A stretch of DNA of 52,675 bases from assembly GCF_000764495.1 (NCBI RefSeq), contig NZ_JRLB01000082.1, forward strand, positions 1-52,675, in the 5' to 3' direction. The notes beneath the pieces are model-generated. The model ran no database searches. It was given only the letters and a program-made list of their open reading frames with translations, and was not told the origin of the DNA. This DNA is from Nitrincola sp. A-D6 (GTDB taxonomy: Bacteria; Pseudomonadota; Gammaproteobacteria; Pseudomonadales; Balneatricaceae). Shown in pieces: positions 11,318 to 21,118 of the stretch. A program made the position numbers and the translations under genes. Numbering within the stretch: position 1 is the first letter of the stretch; every line of letters begins with the position of its first letter.

Positions 11318-13075
11318 ATGAAAGCACATTTAGCCGACCTGCTTAACCAAGCGATTCAGTCACTGATTCAGGCGGGCACCCTGCCGCCGGATGCCCAAGC
11401 GGAAATTCATATCGAAAACACCCGTGACAAAGCCCATGGTGATCTGGCCAGCAATCTGGCGATGACGCTGGCAAAAGCCGCTCGATGCAACCCCCGGCAA
11501 CTGGCGGAAAAAATCTGTGCGGCACTTCCGGCTTCTGACAAGGTGGTTAAAACTGAAATTGCTGGCCCCGGCTTTATCAATTTTTTTATCAATCCCGATG
11601 CTATTTACACTGTAGTCGGTGACATTCTCAGTCAGGGCACAGCCTTTGGCCGCGCCGAACCCAACTCCGGCCCACGTGTCCAGGTGGAATTTGTGTCAGC
11701 TAACCCTACTGGCCCCTTGCATGTCGGTCACGGACGTGGAGCCGCTTACGGTGCCACAGTCGCCGATCTACTTGAAGCGGCAGGTCTGGAAGTTGAGCGG
11801 GAATATTATGTCAATGATGCCGGGCGGCAGATGAACATTCTGGCTGCCAGCGTCTGGCTGCGTTACCTGGAAGAACTGGAGGCTCAACTCAGTTTCCCCA
11901 GCAATGGCTACCAGGGGCATTATGTTCGCGATATAGCCCACCGTCTGCTGCAGGATCATGGCCCACGCTTTCAGCAATCCACCGAACAGGTATTTGCTGA
12001 CCTCCCAGCGGATGAACCTCAGGGCGGCGACAAGGATCAGCACATTGATGCCTTGATTGAACGTGCGCAACACCTGTTGGGTGATGATTACACACTGATT
12101 TTCAACGCCGGACTGGATGCCATACTCGGCGATATACGTCAGGATCTGAGTGAATTTGGTGTGGATTATCAGGTGTGGTTCTCTGAGCGTTCCCTGACCC
12201 ACAGCGGTGATGTCGATACCGCACTGAATATTCTGCAGGATAAAGGCCACTTGTATGAGGCCGAAGGCAATCTGTGGTTTCGTTCCACCGATTTCGGTGA
12301 TGACAAAGACCGCGTTGTGCGCCGCGCCAATGGTCAGACCACCTACTTCGCATCCGATATTGCCTACCACATGAACAAGTTTGACCGGGGTTTTGACCAG
12401 GTCGTCAATATCTGGGGTGCCGACCACCATGGTTATATCACCCGCGTTAAAGCCGCCATCTCCGCACTGGGTTACGATCCTGAGCGTCTGATTGTGAAAC
12501 TGGTGCAGTTTGCCATCCTCTACCGCGGTGCCGAGCGTGTGCAAATGTCGACCCGCTCCGGCTCCTTTGTCACTCTGCGTGAGTTGCGCGATGAAGTAGG
12601 TAAGGACGCCTGTCGTTTCTTCTACGTCACCCGTAAAGCCGAGCAGCACATGGATTTTGATCTCGAACTGGCCAAAACTGAGTCAAAAGACAATCCGATT
12701 TACTATATTCAGTATGCACATGCGCGCGTTTGCTCCGTGCTACGCAAGCTGGAAGCTGAAGGACAGCAGTGGGATCAGCAGCAGGGCCTGATGGAACTCA
12801 AGCGCCTGGATAGCGAAGCGGAAAAAGACTTGATCACTAAGCTATCACTTTATCCGGAAGTGTTACAGAATGCGGCACTGAATTATGAACCGCACCTGTT
12901 GGCCAACTACCTGCGCGAGCTGGCTGGCGACTATCACACCTGGTATAACGGTCATAAAATGCTCATCGATGAGGCTGAATTGCGCAACGCCCGGCTAACG
13001 CTCAGCGTAGCGGTACGTCAGGTGCTAGCTAATGCGCTGAAGTTACTCGGCGCCTCTGCACCGGAGCAAATGTAA
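11318..13075 (+). CDS. argS: Arginyl-tRNA synthetase
   Basis: 585-residue class I synthetase that charges tRNA-Arg. The N-terminal Add1 domain (residues about 1-100) is followed by the HIGH-type motif HVGHGRGAA near residue 134, the catalytic Rossmann fold, and an atypical KMSK region (VQMSTRSG), as usual for ArgRS. A helical anticodon-binding domain ends the protein ([16 protein letters not shown]). The frame is intact over 1.7 kb. It is followed after 3 bp by the SPOR-domain gene, suggesting co-transcription. Confidence 0.97.
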   Translation: MKAHLADLLNQAIQSLIQAGTLPPDAQAEIHIENTRDKAHGDLASNLAMTLAKAARCNPRQLAEKICAALPASDKVVKTEIAGPGFINFFINPDAIYTVVGDILSQGTAFGRAEPNSGPRVQVEFVSANPTGPLHVGHGRGAAYGATVADLLEAAGLEVEREYYVNDAGRQMNILAASVWLRYLEELEAQLSFPSNGYQGHYVRDIAHRLLQDHGPRFQQSTEQVFADLPADEPQGGDKDQHIDALIERAQHLLGDDYTLIFNAGLDAILGDIRQDLSEFGVDYQVWFSERSLTHSGDVDTALNILQDKGHLYEAEGNLWFRSTDFGDDKDRVVRRANGQTTYFASDIAYHMNKFDRGFDQVVNIWGADHHGYITRVKAAISALGYDPERLIVKLVQFAILYRGAERVQMSTRSGSFVTLRELRDEVGKDACRFFYVTRKAEQHMDFDLELAKTESKDNPIYYIQYAHARVCSVLRKLEAEGQQWDQQQGLMELKRLDSEAEKDLITKLSLYPEVLQNAALNYEPHLLANYLRELAGDYHTWYNGHKMLIDEAELRNARLTLSVAVRQVLANALKLLGASAPEQM

Positions 13076-13078
13076 TCC

Positions 13079-13762
13079 ATGGCCCGACAGGATTACGCCC
13101 AGAAGCGACGTCGCGGTACCTCAGCGAGCCGCTCGGCTCCCAAGCGGCAACCGTCTAAGCCACCCGCCCGACGCAAATCCTGGTGGCCCAGAGCCCTGCT
13201 GACGACAGCCGCGCTGGTCGGGCTGATTTATCTGCTGAAAATGCTCATAGCCACCGGCCCTCAGGGGCCAGCCAGCACGGACACCCAGCCCGTGCGCCAA
13301 CCTGCACAGCCCGCTGCCCCCTCGCGGCCAGCAGAGCCTGTGCAGGTAACTCCCGCCTTGCCGGCAGAACCTGCCGTGGTAGCACCTGGTGCTGAAACAC
13401 CTGAGATGCCGCCTCCGCCACAAGCACCGGAAGCACGGTTTGATTTCTACGACATACTGCCCCGCTCTGAAGTACAGGGCCCTCAGAATGTCTACCATTC
13501 GACCCCGCGCGACGCGCCTGAAGCGCAGTCCCGACACCTGCTGCAAACCGGCTCGTTTCGAGCCGAAGCCGATGCCGAACGCATGCGTGTACAACTGCTA
13601 TTAAGTGGCTTGCCCAATGTACACACCTCCCGGGTAGAGGGTGATAATGGCATCTGGTATCGCGTCAGAACCGGTCCATTCAACAACCGCACCGAGCTGA
13701 ACCGGGCTCGCAATCAGTTAACCAGCCTGGGGATCACTCCCTTACCTATACCGCTGGATTAA
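13079..13762 (+). CDS. SPOR-domain protein, FtsN-like
   Basis: 227-residue bitopic inner-membrane protein. A basic cytoplasmic N-terminus (residues 1-38), one membrane helix (about 39-60) and a Pro/Ala/Glu-rich periplasmic linker lead to a C-terminal SPOR domain (about 150-225: LLQTGSFRAEADAERMR...VRTGPFNNRTELNRAR). SPOR domains bind denuded septal peptidoglycan. The argS-ftsN-hslV order is common in Gammaproteobacteria, so this is probably cell division protein FtsN. It starts 3 bp after the argS stop. Confidence 0.85.
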   Translation: MARQDYAQKRRRGTSASRSAPKRQPSKPPARRKSWWPRALLTTAALVGLIYLLKMLIATGPQGPASTDTQPVRQPAQPAAPSRPAEPVQVTPALPAEPAVVAPGAETPEMPPPPQAPEARFDFYDILPRSEVQGPQNVYHSTPRDAPEAQSRHLLQTGSFRAEADAERMRVQLLLSGLPNVHTSRVEGDNGIWYRVRTGPFNNRTELNRARNQLTSLGITPLPIPLD

Positions 13763-13804
13763 ACCGCCAGGGGTGGAAATTTCTACAGACGGGGGCGTTT
13801 TTCA

Positions 13805-13832
13805 CTTGAAATACCGGTCCGCGCATCCATAT
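13805..13832 (+). promoter_or_regulatory. Sigma32 heat-shock promoter of hslVU
   Basis: CTTGAAA (13805-13811), a 13-bp spacer and ATCCATAT (13825-13832) fit the RpoH consensus CTTGAAA-N(11-16)-CCCCATnT closely. It lies 35 bp before the hslV ATG, where a heat-shock promoter is expected. Confidence 0.75.
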
Positions 13833-13866
13833 CAACAGGATTAACGCACTAGGGAATGGATTAATT

Positions 13867-14409
13867 ATGACAACTATTGTTTCTGTCCGCCGAGGTGATC
13901 AGGTGGTCGTTGGCGGTGATGGCCAGGTTTCACTGGGCAACACTGTCATGAAAGGCACAGCACGCAAAGTCAGCGTATTGGCAAAACATCAGGTTATCAC
14001 CGGATTTGCTGGCGGTACGGCCGATGCTATCACCCTCAGGGATCTGTTTGAGCAACAACTCGACAAGCACCAGGGTAACATTGTGAATGCGGTGATTTAT
14101 CTGGCCCGCGAGTGGCGCAGCGATCGTGTCCTACGGCGATTAGAAGCCCTGATGCTGGTAGCCAACAAGGACAAAACCTTCCTGATTTCCGGCAATGGTG
14201 ATGTGATTGAACCGGAAGATGGTGTCGTCGCCATAGGCTCCGGTGGCAACTATGCGCTGGCAGCCGCCAAAGCGCTGATCGCTAACACTGAATTAAATGC
14301 ACGGGAGATAGTGGAAAAAAGCCTGCATATTGCCGCTGACATCTGCGTATTCACCAACAACAACCTGACCATTGAACAGCTGGAATCTATTGCTGGAGGA
14401 ACCGCCTGA
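13867..14409 (+). CDS. hslV: ATP-dependent protease subunit HslV (ClpQ)
   Basis: 180-residue proteasome-like peptidase. After Met removal the nucleophile Thr is residue 2 ([10 protein letters not shown]), followed by the conserved [14 protein letters not shown] and [12 protein letters not shown] segments. It forms a dodecamer capped by HslU. Its stop overlaps the hslU start (TGATG), indicating translational coupling. A sigma32-type promoter precedes it. Confidence 0.97.
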   Translation: MTTIVSVRRGDQVVVGGDGQVSLGNTVMKGTARKVSVLAKHQVITGFAGGTADAITLRDLFEQQLDKHQGNIVNAVIYLAREWRSDRVLRRLEALMLVANKDKTFLISGNGDVIEPEDGVVAIGSGGNYALAAAKALIANTELNAREIVEKSLHIAADICVFTNNNLTIEQLESIAGGTA

Positions 14410-15735
14410 TGTCTGACATGACACCCCGTGAAATCGTCCACGAACTCAACCGTCATATTGTCGGTCAGGAACAGGCAAAACGCTCCGTAGCCATTGCACT
14501 GCGTAATCGCTGGCGCCGCATGCAACTGGATGAAGTATTACGTCCGGAGGTCACCCCCAAGAATATTCTGATGATCGGCCCGACCGGTGTAGGCAAAACT
14601 GAAATTGCCCGACGTCTGGCCCGCCTCGCCGATGCGCCTTTTATCAAGGTAGAAGCCACCAAATTCACCGAAGTGGGCTATGTCGGCCGTGATGTTGAAA
14701 CCATTGTCCGCGACTGGTGGAAATGGCCGTGAAAATGGTGCGTGAAGAAGCTATGACCAAGGTCCGTGTCAAGGCCGAAGATCTGGCCGAAGATCGTATT
14801 CTGGATGCTCTGCTACCTCAGGCACGTGACAACCAAGCCAGCGATGAAGCGCGCACTGACAGCGCCACACGCCAGATTTTCCGCAAAAAACTGCGTGAAG
14901 GACAGCTGGACGATAAAGAGATCGATATTGAAGTGGCCCAGCCTAAAATGGGTGTGGAAATCATGGCACCTCCTGGCATGGAAGAGATGACCAGCCAACT
15001 GCAGAGCATGTTTTCGAGCATGGGTCAGCAGCGCAAACAATCGCGCCGCATCAAGGTCAAAGAAGCCTTAAAACTGCTGACTGATGAAGAAGCCGCCAGC
15101 TTGGTCAAAGAAGATGACATCAAGCAGCAGGCTGTCTATAAGGTTGAGCAAAACGGCATCGTATTTCTGGATGAGATAGATAAAGTCTGTAAACGCGGTG
15201 AATCCGGTGGTGCCGATGTATCCCGTGAAGGCGTTCAGCGTGATCTGCTGCCTCTGATTGAAGGCTGCACTGTCACCACTAAATATGGCATGGTGAAAAC
15301 TGACATATCCTGTTTATTGCCTCCGGTGCGTTTCATCTGGCCAAACCTTCAGACCTTATTCCTGAGCTTCAGGGGCGTCTGCCTATCCGCGTGGAGCTAA
15401 AAGCACTCACGCCGGAAGATTTCCGTCGCATACTCACCGAGCCCACAGCGTCACTGACTGAACAGTACAAAGCACTGCTGGCGACAGAGGGTGTGAAAAT
15501 CGAATTTTCAGAGGATGGCATCAGTCGGATTGCTGAACTGGCTTTCGAGGTCAATGAAAAAACTGAAAATATCGGCGCACGCCGCCTGCATACAATGATG
15601 GAACGTCTGCTGGATGAATTGTCTTACGCCGCATCGGATCGTGCCGGTGACAGCATCCTTATTGATGCGGCGTATGTGGACCTGCAACTGGCTGAGCTCA
15701 GCCATAACGAAGATCTGAGCCACTACATCCTGTAA
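14409..15735 (+). CDS. hslU: ATP-dependent protease ATPase subunit HslU, frameshifted
   Basis: AAA+ unfoldase partner of HslV, about 442 residues when restored. Visible are the N-terminal [20 protein letters not shown], Walker [10 protein letters not shown], the pore-loop segment VGYVGRDVE, Walker B FLDEIDK, sensor region [15 protein letters not shown] and the C-terminal EDLSHYIL tail that inserts into HslV. Two single-C losses break the frame. At 14714, adding one C restores the family sequence [10 protein letters not shown]. At 15304, adding one C restores [13 protein letters not shown]. Both repairs give textbook HslU, so read error is more likely than decay. Confidence 0.95.
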
Positions 15736-15766
15736 GCCCCTGGGCAGCCAGGCTACCCGACTTTCA

Positions 15767-15806
15767 TGTACAGGATGTACGGTATGCCGCAGGCGCATGG
15801 ATGCGC
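15767..15806. repeat. Second copy of the composite extragenic repeat
   Basis: Between hslU and the DUF971 gene lie TGTACAGGATGTACGG (15767-15782) and GCGCATGGATGCGC (15793-15806). They are the reverse complements of modules found at 8408-8423 and 8347-8360, in matching relative order, which marks a dispersed repeat family. Confidence 0.75.
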
Positions 15807-15831
15807 AGGAGCGGCGTTTAATGGAGCAGTT

Positions 15832-16209
15832 ATGATCCAGGTCCCACTACCGAAAGACGTCCGCCTGCACCTTAAATCCAGAACACTGGAACTGGTGTAC
15901 GACGATGGCAGTTTCGAACTGACCGCCGAATACCTGCGGGTACACTCGCCCTCTGCCGAAGTTCGCGGACACGGCATAGGACAGGAAACCCTGCAAACCG
16001 GCAAAAAACTGGTAGGTATCCGCTCTGTTCAACCCAGTGGCAACTACGCCCTGAAAATAGTTTTTGACGATGGTCATGACTCGGGACTCTATACCTGGGA
16101 ATACCTGCACGATCTGGCACATAATCACACTGACTACTGGCAGCGTTATCTGACCAAACTCGCTGAAAGCGGTGGCTCACGTGATGGCGGGTTGATTGCC
16201 CGCGGTTAA
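15832..16209 (+). CDS. DUF971 family protein
   Basis: 125-residue single-domain DUF971 protein, related to the N-terminal domain of gamma-butyrobetaine hydroxylase. Characteristic segments are DVRLHLKSRTLELVYDDGS, AEYLRVHSPSAEVRGHG and YTWEYLHDLAHN. The precise role is unknown; an iron-sulfur or metal-related role has been proposed for the fold. The frame is open further upstream into the repeat, but the ATG at 15832 gives the family start. It lies between hslU and ubiE, a conserved position in Pseudomonas-type genomes. Confidence 0.9.
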   Translation: MIQVPLPKDVRLHLKSRTLELVYDDGSFELTAEYLRVHSPSAEVRGHGIGQETLQTGKKLVGIRSVQPSGNYALKIVFDDGHDSGLYTWEYLHDLAHNHTDYWQRYLTKLAESGGSRDGGLIARG

Positions 16210-16299
16210 CCCCCTGTGGTTAATACCCCGTGGTTATAAGAGGACAAACCCGCTTGTCAGCGCTACAATGCCACCATCAACCCAACAGGCAGAGACAGC

Positions 16300-17058
16300 A
16301 TGAACGAAAATAATCAGGACAACACCACCGATTTCGGTTTTCGGCAAATACCGGCTGCGGAAAAAGTGCGCCACGTTGCCGATGTTTTTCATTCTGTAGC
16401 CGGTAAATACGATCTCATGAATGACCTGATGTCAGGTGGAGTGCACCGATTGTGGAAACGTATCACCATTGAACGCAGTGGTGCGCGTACAGGTCATTGC
16501 ATCCTCGACATAGCCGGTGGCACGGGTGATCTGACGAAAAAATTCTCCCGCATTACCGGCCCAAGTGGCAAGGTTGTATTGGCCGATATCAACGACTCCA
16601 TGCTTAAAGTGGGGCGAGACAAGCTGATCAATAGTGGTACAGCCGGTAATGTTGAATATATCCAAGCCAATGCTGAAGCCCTGCCGTTTGCCGACAACAC
16701 CTTCGACATCATCACTATTGCCTTTGGTCTGCGTAATGTGACCGATAAAGACGCCGCGCTGCGCTCTATGCAGCGGGTATTGAAACCGGGCGGCAAACTC
16801 ATGGTGCTGGAATTTTCCAAAACGCAGAACCCAGCCCTGACCAAGCTGTATGATTTTTACTCGTTCAATATTCTGCCGCAAATGGGCAAAATGATTGCCA
16901 ATGATGCTGAAAGTTACCGCTACCTGGCTGAATCCATTCGTATGCATCCGGATCAGGATACGCTGAAATCGATGATGGAAACGGCTGGGCTGGTGAATTG
17001 TCGTTATGAAAATATGACTGGGGGCGTCGTTGCCCTGCATACTGGCATCAAACCCTGA
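16300..17058 (+). CDS. ubiE: Ubiquinone/menaquinone C-methyltransferase
   Basis: 252-residue class I SAM-dependent methyltransferase that methylates the benzoquinol ring in ubiquinone (and demethylmenaquinone in menaquinone) biosynthesis. The family N-terminus (TTDFGFRQI), SAM motif [12 protein letters not shown] near residue 70, ADINDSML and the AFGLRNVTD motif are all present, and it ends with the usual [12 protein letters not shown]. It is followed after 10 bp by ubiJ. Confidence 0.97.
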   Translation: MNENNQDNTTDFGFRQIPAAEKVRHVADVFHSVAGKYDLMNDLMSGGVHRLWKRITIERSGARTGHCILDIAGGTGDLTKKFSRITGPSGKVVLADINDSMLKVGRDKLINSGTAGNVEYIQANAEALPFADNTFDIITIAFGLRNVTDKDAALRSMQRVLKPGGKLMVLEFSKTQNPALTKLYDFYSFNILPQMGKMIANDAESYRYLAESIRMHPDQDTLKSMMETAGLVNCRYENMTGGVVALHTGIKP

Positions 17059-17068
17059 GGGACAAACC

Positions 17069-17685
17069 ATGGCTGTGCAGATGCTCTCTGCTGCCCTGCT
17101 GGGCAGCGCCGAAACCAGCCTTAACAAGCTACTGCAACAGGACCCTGTAACTCTGCAGCGACTTGCCGCACTAACGGGGAAAGTGATTTGCCTGCAAATC
17201 AGTCAACCCACGCTGAGTCTAACCCTGCACCCTGGTCCAAACGGTCTTGACCTGCTATTGCATAGTGAGAGCCCTGCCGACCTTACACTTAGTGGAGCAG
17301 CCCAGGATTTTATCCAGATGGCCAGCAGCGAAAACTCCACAGACAAGCTTTTTGGTAAGGGTATCAAGATCAGTGGTGATACCGGCCTGGCAACAACCTT
17401 CAGCAGTATTTTGAAGGACTTCAGTATTGACTGGGAAGCCTGGCTGGGTGACAGGGTCGGAGACACGCTTGCTCACCCTCTGGCAGGTTTTTTCGTACTC
17501 AAAAGCAGCAATTTGGACGCATACAACACAGCCTGACAGCAAACAGTGTGGAATACCTGCAAGAAGAGCTGCGCATCCTGCCTCCACGTGCTGAAATTGA
17601 CGGATTTCTGGAAGCGGTTGACCAACTGCGTGATGCAACAGAACGTCTGGAAGCACGTATCAATACACTTCGCCACCACTCATAA
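17069..17685 (+). CDS. ubiJ: Ubiquinone biosynthesis accessory factor UbiJ, frameshifted
   Basis: SCP2-like lipid-binding scaffold of the Ubi metabolon, about 205 residues restored. The N-terminal SCP2 fold (residues about 15-115) is followed by a C-terminal coiled helix (VEYLQEELRILPPRAEIDGF...ATERLEARI). The frame breaks in a T run at 17488-17493; adding one T gives LAGFFRTQKQQFGRIQHSL and joins both halves. The frame runs open upstream into ubiE, but the ATG at 17069 fits. ubiB, which normally follows ubiE-ubiJ, is absent here. Confidence 0.88.
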
Positions 17686-17828
17686 TTCAAACAAACCCAT
17701 CAGAATAACTCACCAGAAGCGCTTGTATATTAGGGCTCCATTGTGTATTTTCTAAACGATACATAAGCGAATAGTTATTCTAAAACGACAATAATAACTA
17801 CGCTCATAGATACAGGTATGGATAGCCT

Positions 17829-19199
17829 ATGCGTAACTGGTTGTTTCTGCTGAGTCTCATGTTCGCTATTTCGGCACAAGCCGGACTGGACAGGCTCAGA
17901 TTTATAACGGAAGAGTACCCACCCTACAACTACACTGAGAAAGGTAGATTGCAGGGTATTGCCATAGAGTTGCTGGAGAGTGCCTTTGAGCAAAACGGCC
18001 AGCAACTGGATCGAGAAAAGATCGAACTTTTGCCCTGGGCTCGGGGCTATGAAACCGTCCTCCACACCCCGAATAGCGTACTTTTCTCGACCACCCGCAC
18101 AGACGCTCGTGAAGCATTGTTTCAGTGGGCAGGCCCCATCTCAGCAGATCGCGTCGTGCTGATGGCACACAAAGCCAATGCAATTCAGCTTGACAGCATC
18201 GAGGAGCTTAATCAGTCCAACCTGCAGATTGTTGTTATACATGAGGATATTGGCGCCCAACGGCTCCAGGAGCTGGGTGTTGACCCCGCCCGTATACACA
18301 CGGCAATAAACAATACCAGCGCCCTTGCCATGTTGGATGCTAACCGGGTTGATCTCTGGGCCTATGGTGAAGATGTTGCCTTCTGGCTCATGGATACCGG
18401 TGGCTATGATCGACAGGAGTTCGAACCTGTCTACACGCTCAGTGAAGCCTATCTGTATTTTGCACTTAACTCTGACACTGATCCGGACCTGACAGCACAA
18501 CTACAAGCCGCCGTAAATAAAGCCAGCAGCACACAGCCACAACTTAGATTAGTCACGGAAGAATACCCACCGTATAACTACATCAATGCACAGGGTGAAG
18601 TTCAGGGTACAGCTACAGAATTGATTAAAAACCTGTTACAGCGAAGTGGACTGACCGCAGACTTTCAGCTATTGCCCTGGGCACGCGCCCTAACCGAAGC
18701 ACAAATGCGTGAAAATACCTGTGTATTTTCAACCACACGTACAGTGGAGCGAAACGCTCATTTTGAATGGATAGGGCCTTTGCTGAACAACCAGTGGGGT
18801 GCATTTTCTCTGGCCTCATCCACAATTAAGGCAGACAATCTGGATGATCTGGTCGGGCTACGCATCGGTAGTTTTCGCGAGGATGCCGTAGGCAACTATG
18901 TGCAAGATCAAGGGCTCAGCCTGATTTTGGCAACCACAGACCACGAAAACCTGAATCGCCTGAGTGCCAACCTGATTGATGTTTGGGTCACAGGTGTAGC
19001 CTCAGCTGAATACTTGGCTGAGCAACAAGGAATCACTCTGAACAAACTATTTGTTTTTAATGAAGTCCCGCTCTATCTGGCCTGCAATAAAACCCTATCA
19101 CCTGGTCTGAAACAACTGCTGCAAACCACGCTTGAGGTCATTTTAAAAGAGCAGACCGAACTGACAAAATCCACTCAGGATGAGGTAAGTGCTGAGTGA
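17829..19199 (+). CDS. Tandem-domain periplasmic solute-binding protein (family 3)
   Basis: 456 residues: a signal peptide (1-19, cleavage after AQA) and two successive SBP_bac_3-type domains. Domain 1 spans about 21-228 and domain 2 about 234-445. Both open with the same signature (TEEYPPYNY, then G-x-x-Q-G) and share LLPWAR and FSTTRT, so they arose by internal duplication. Such proteins bind small ligands, often amino acids or polyamines. No permease or ATPase lies nearby. The stop overlaps the start of the downstream diguanylate cyclase (GTGA), so a sensory role like NspS in the NspS-MbaA system is more likely than transport. The ligand is unknown. Confidence 0.85.
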   Translation: MRNWLFLLSLMFAISAQAGLDRLRFITEEYPPYNYTEKGRLQGIAIELLESAFEQNGQQLDREKIELLPWARGYETVLHTPNSVLFSTTRTDAREALFQWAGPISADRVVLMAHKANAIQLDSIEELNQSNLQIVVIHEDIGAQRLQELGVDPARIHTAINNTSALAMLDANRVDLWAYGEDVAFWLMDTGGYDRQEFEPVYTLSEAYLYFALNSDTDPDLTAQLQAAVNKASSTQPQLRLVTEEYPPYNYINAQGEVQGTATELIKNLLQRSGLTADFQLLPWARALTEAQMRENTCVFSTTRTVERNAHFEWIGPLLNNQWGAFSLASSTIKADNLDDLVGLRIGSFREDAVGNYVQDQGLSLILATTDHENLNRLSANLIDVWVTGVASAEYLAEQQGITLNKLFVFNEVPLYLACNKTLSPGLKQLLQTTLEVILKEQTELTKSTQDEVSAE

Positions 19200-20520
19200 A
19201 ACCTGATAAAGAACCCGTCAGTGCGCACCTAAAAAGTGTATCCCGCCGACGTAGCCTGACCACTAAGCAGGCTTTCGCTACACTGCTGGCAGGTCTGACT
19301 CTCAGTTTCATTGCCGGCTCCATTGAGCTGATTCTAGATGTCCGCAGTATGCGTGGGGAAGTACAGAGCCAAACCTGGCAAATGATCAAGCTGGTAGAGG
19401 CTACTGCAGCAGAAGCCGCGTTTCAGCTTAACCCGGAATTGGCTGAACAGGTAATCACCGGCCTCTATTCTGGAGAAACCATCGCTAAAGTGGAACTACG
19501 CGATGATTTTGGACGCATTATGTATAGTCTCGGAGAAGCCGAACAGATCACTAATCCACTCTACCAACACTTATTCGGTGATATCCTCCACTACCAGCAA
19601 ACACTGGAGTATCGTCTCCAGTCGGGTGACTCAGGAAAAGTGGTTGGTGAGCTTGAACTGACACTGGCACAACAGACACTGGGACAAACCTTCACTCAGC
19701 GCGGGCTACTGATATTCAGCCTCAGCCTGTTAAAAACCCTGGGCATCGTATTGATCATGGTCTGGGTTTTCGCCTTTCTGATAACCGGACCATTACTGCG
19801 TGTTTACAATGCACTACAAAAAGTTAACCCGGAAGCACCGGGTAAATGGAACCGACCGCATTTAAAGTACAATCAGGGTGATGAACTGGATCACCTGGTC
19901 AAGGGTCTTGATGACCTTCTAAAAGCCTTTCAGACAGGCCTGGATCAGCGTGATCACCTGCACACCCTCTCCAGTGTCGATGGACTCACTGGACTCGCCA
20001 ACCGTCGCCACTTTGATGCCCACCTGGAACAGACATGGCAAACGGCCCGTGAACAGCAGCTACCTGTCGCATTGATTTTTATGGATATCGATTTTTTTAA
20101 ACCCTTTAATGACAATTATGGCCATGCCGCCGGAGATGAGTGCCTGCAACAGGTTGCCAAGGCCATGCTGACAACCGTAACGCGCCCCGACGATCTGGTC
20201 GCCCGCTATGGTGGTGAAGAGTTTGTCTGTATTCTGCCCGCCACGGATCTGCAAGGCGCCTACAAGCTGGCATGCCGGTTACAACAAAGCATTACCCAAC
20301 TCAATCTACCACATGCCTATTCCAGCTGCAGTGAACACATCTCGCTCAGCATCGGCGTAGCTCAGAAATACCCATGCGAGATGAAAGCAGTCCAGATAGA
20401 CTGCTGCTTCTGGCTGATGAGCGTCTCTATCTGGCTAAGGAATCTGGACGCAACCGCATCATCCGACAACATCCGAAAGTTAAAACGGCTTCATCAACAC
20501 AAAATAAAGAATCGGTATAA
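19196..20520 (+). CDS. Membrane diguanylate cyclase with periplasmic sensor, frameshifted near C-terminus
   Basis: About 441 residues. A basic N-terminus, membrane helix (about 27-46), periplasmic region (about 47-172) and second helix (about 173-197) lead through a HAMP-like linker to a GGDEF domain with active-site GGEEF and intact inhibitory site RPDD five residues upstream. It makes c-di-GMP from GTP. The GTG start overlaps the stop of the tandem binding protein, so that protein is its likely periplasmic partner. An A run at 20366-20368 has lost a base; adding one A restores VAQKIPMRDE...ERLYLAKESGRNR, the usual GGDEF C-terminus. The restored stop at 20518-20520 overlaps the 3' end of convergent hemJ by 41 bp. 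Confidence 0.88.
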
Positions 20521-20899
20521 AAATCAATAAGGGCAATTCATTGAATAAGCGGAAATAACGACCACTCTGCGTCAGCCTGCCCGCCTGCAACCGCTTGAGA
20601 TAGGCAAAGCACCAGCCGTGATAGCCAATCAAAAAGCCAACGAACATCAGCTTCGCATGTACCCAGCCACCACGAAAACCATAGCCCAGCCACAGCCATA
20701 AGCCAAAAATCAGCGTCAGCACTGCCATCACAGACATAAAACCAAACAGCTTACGCGCCATAATCTCCAGACGTGCAACATCCTGTCCGGCAGCGCGGCC
20801 TTCTACATAATGCACATAGATGCGCGGCAGATAAAAAATACCCGCCATCCAGCTGGTCATGGTCAGGATATGCAACAGCTTAATCCATAAAAACATCAT
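20480..20899 (-). CDS. hemJ: Protoporphyrinogen oxidase HemJ
   Basis: 139-residue, four-helix integral membrane protein of the HemJ (UPF0093) family that oxidises protoporphyrinogen IX to protoporphyrin IX in haem synthesis. The family pattern is clear: MMFLWIKLLHILTMTSWMAG with the conserved His and Trp, then YLPRIYVHY, and a helix with HAKL and YHGW. The ATG at 20899 follows an AAGGA ribosome site; the upstream TTG extension is less likely. Its 3' end overlaps the convergent cyclase gene. Confidence 0.88.
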   Translation of the reverse strand: MMFLWIKLLHILTMTSWMAGIFYLPRIYVHYVEGRAAGQDVARLEIMARKLFGFMSVMAVLTLIFGLWLWLGYGFRGGWVHAKLMFVGFLIGYHGWCFAYLKRLQAGRLTQSGRYFRLFNELPLLIFIPILYFVLMKPF

Positions 20900-21053
20900 C
20901 AACGTGTCCTTAATCAATATTTAACAGCGCCAATTATTCTACCCTTTGCAGCGCCTAAAGGGGTAAAACTCCGATTGAAAACACGTTACAATACTCAACT
21001 AAAGTCGAATACCCCGCTTATCCGAGTATTTCTGTCAGAAAAGCCAAAAATAT

Positions 21054-21105
21054 GTTGCACTGCAACAAAAGTCGTATATAATTGGTTATACTTTGATCAA
21101 TTATA
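21054..21105 (+). promoter_or_regulatory. Sigma70 promoter with two nested palindromic operators
   Basis: TTGCAC (21055-21060), a 16-bp spacer and TATAAT (21077-21082) form a good promoter. GTTGCACTGCAAC (21054-21066) is a perfect 6-bp dyad over the -35. TATAATTG (21077-21084) and CAATTATA (21098-21105) form a perfect 8-bp dyad covering the -10 and the likely start site. Both are well placed for repressor binding. Confidence 0.65.
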
Positions 21106-21118
21106 CAGGTGATTACCT

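Noticed and set aside
11768..12649. 293-codon frame antisense to argS
   Set aside because: It is the reverse shadow of the intact argS gene.
14409..15735. hslU as a true pseudogene
   Set aside because: Both breaks are single-C losses and the repair gives an intact family sequence including the C-terminal tail; hslV and the promoter are intact.
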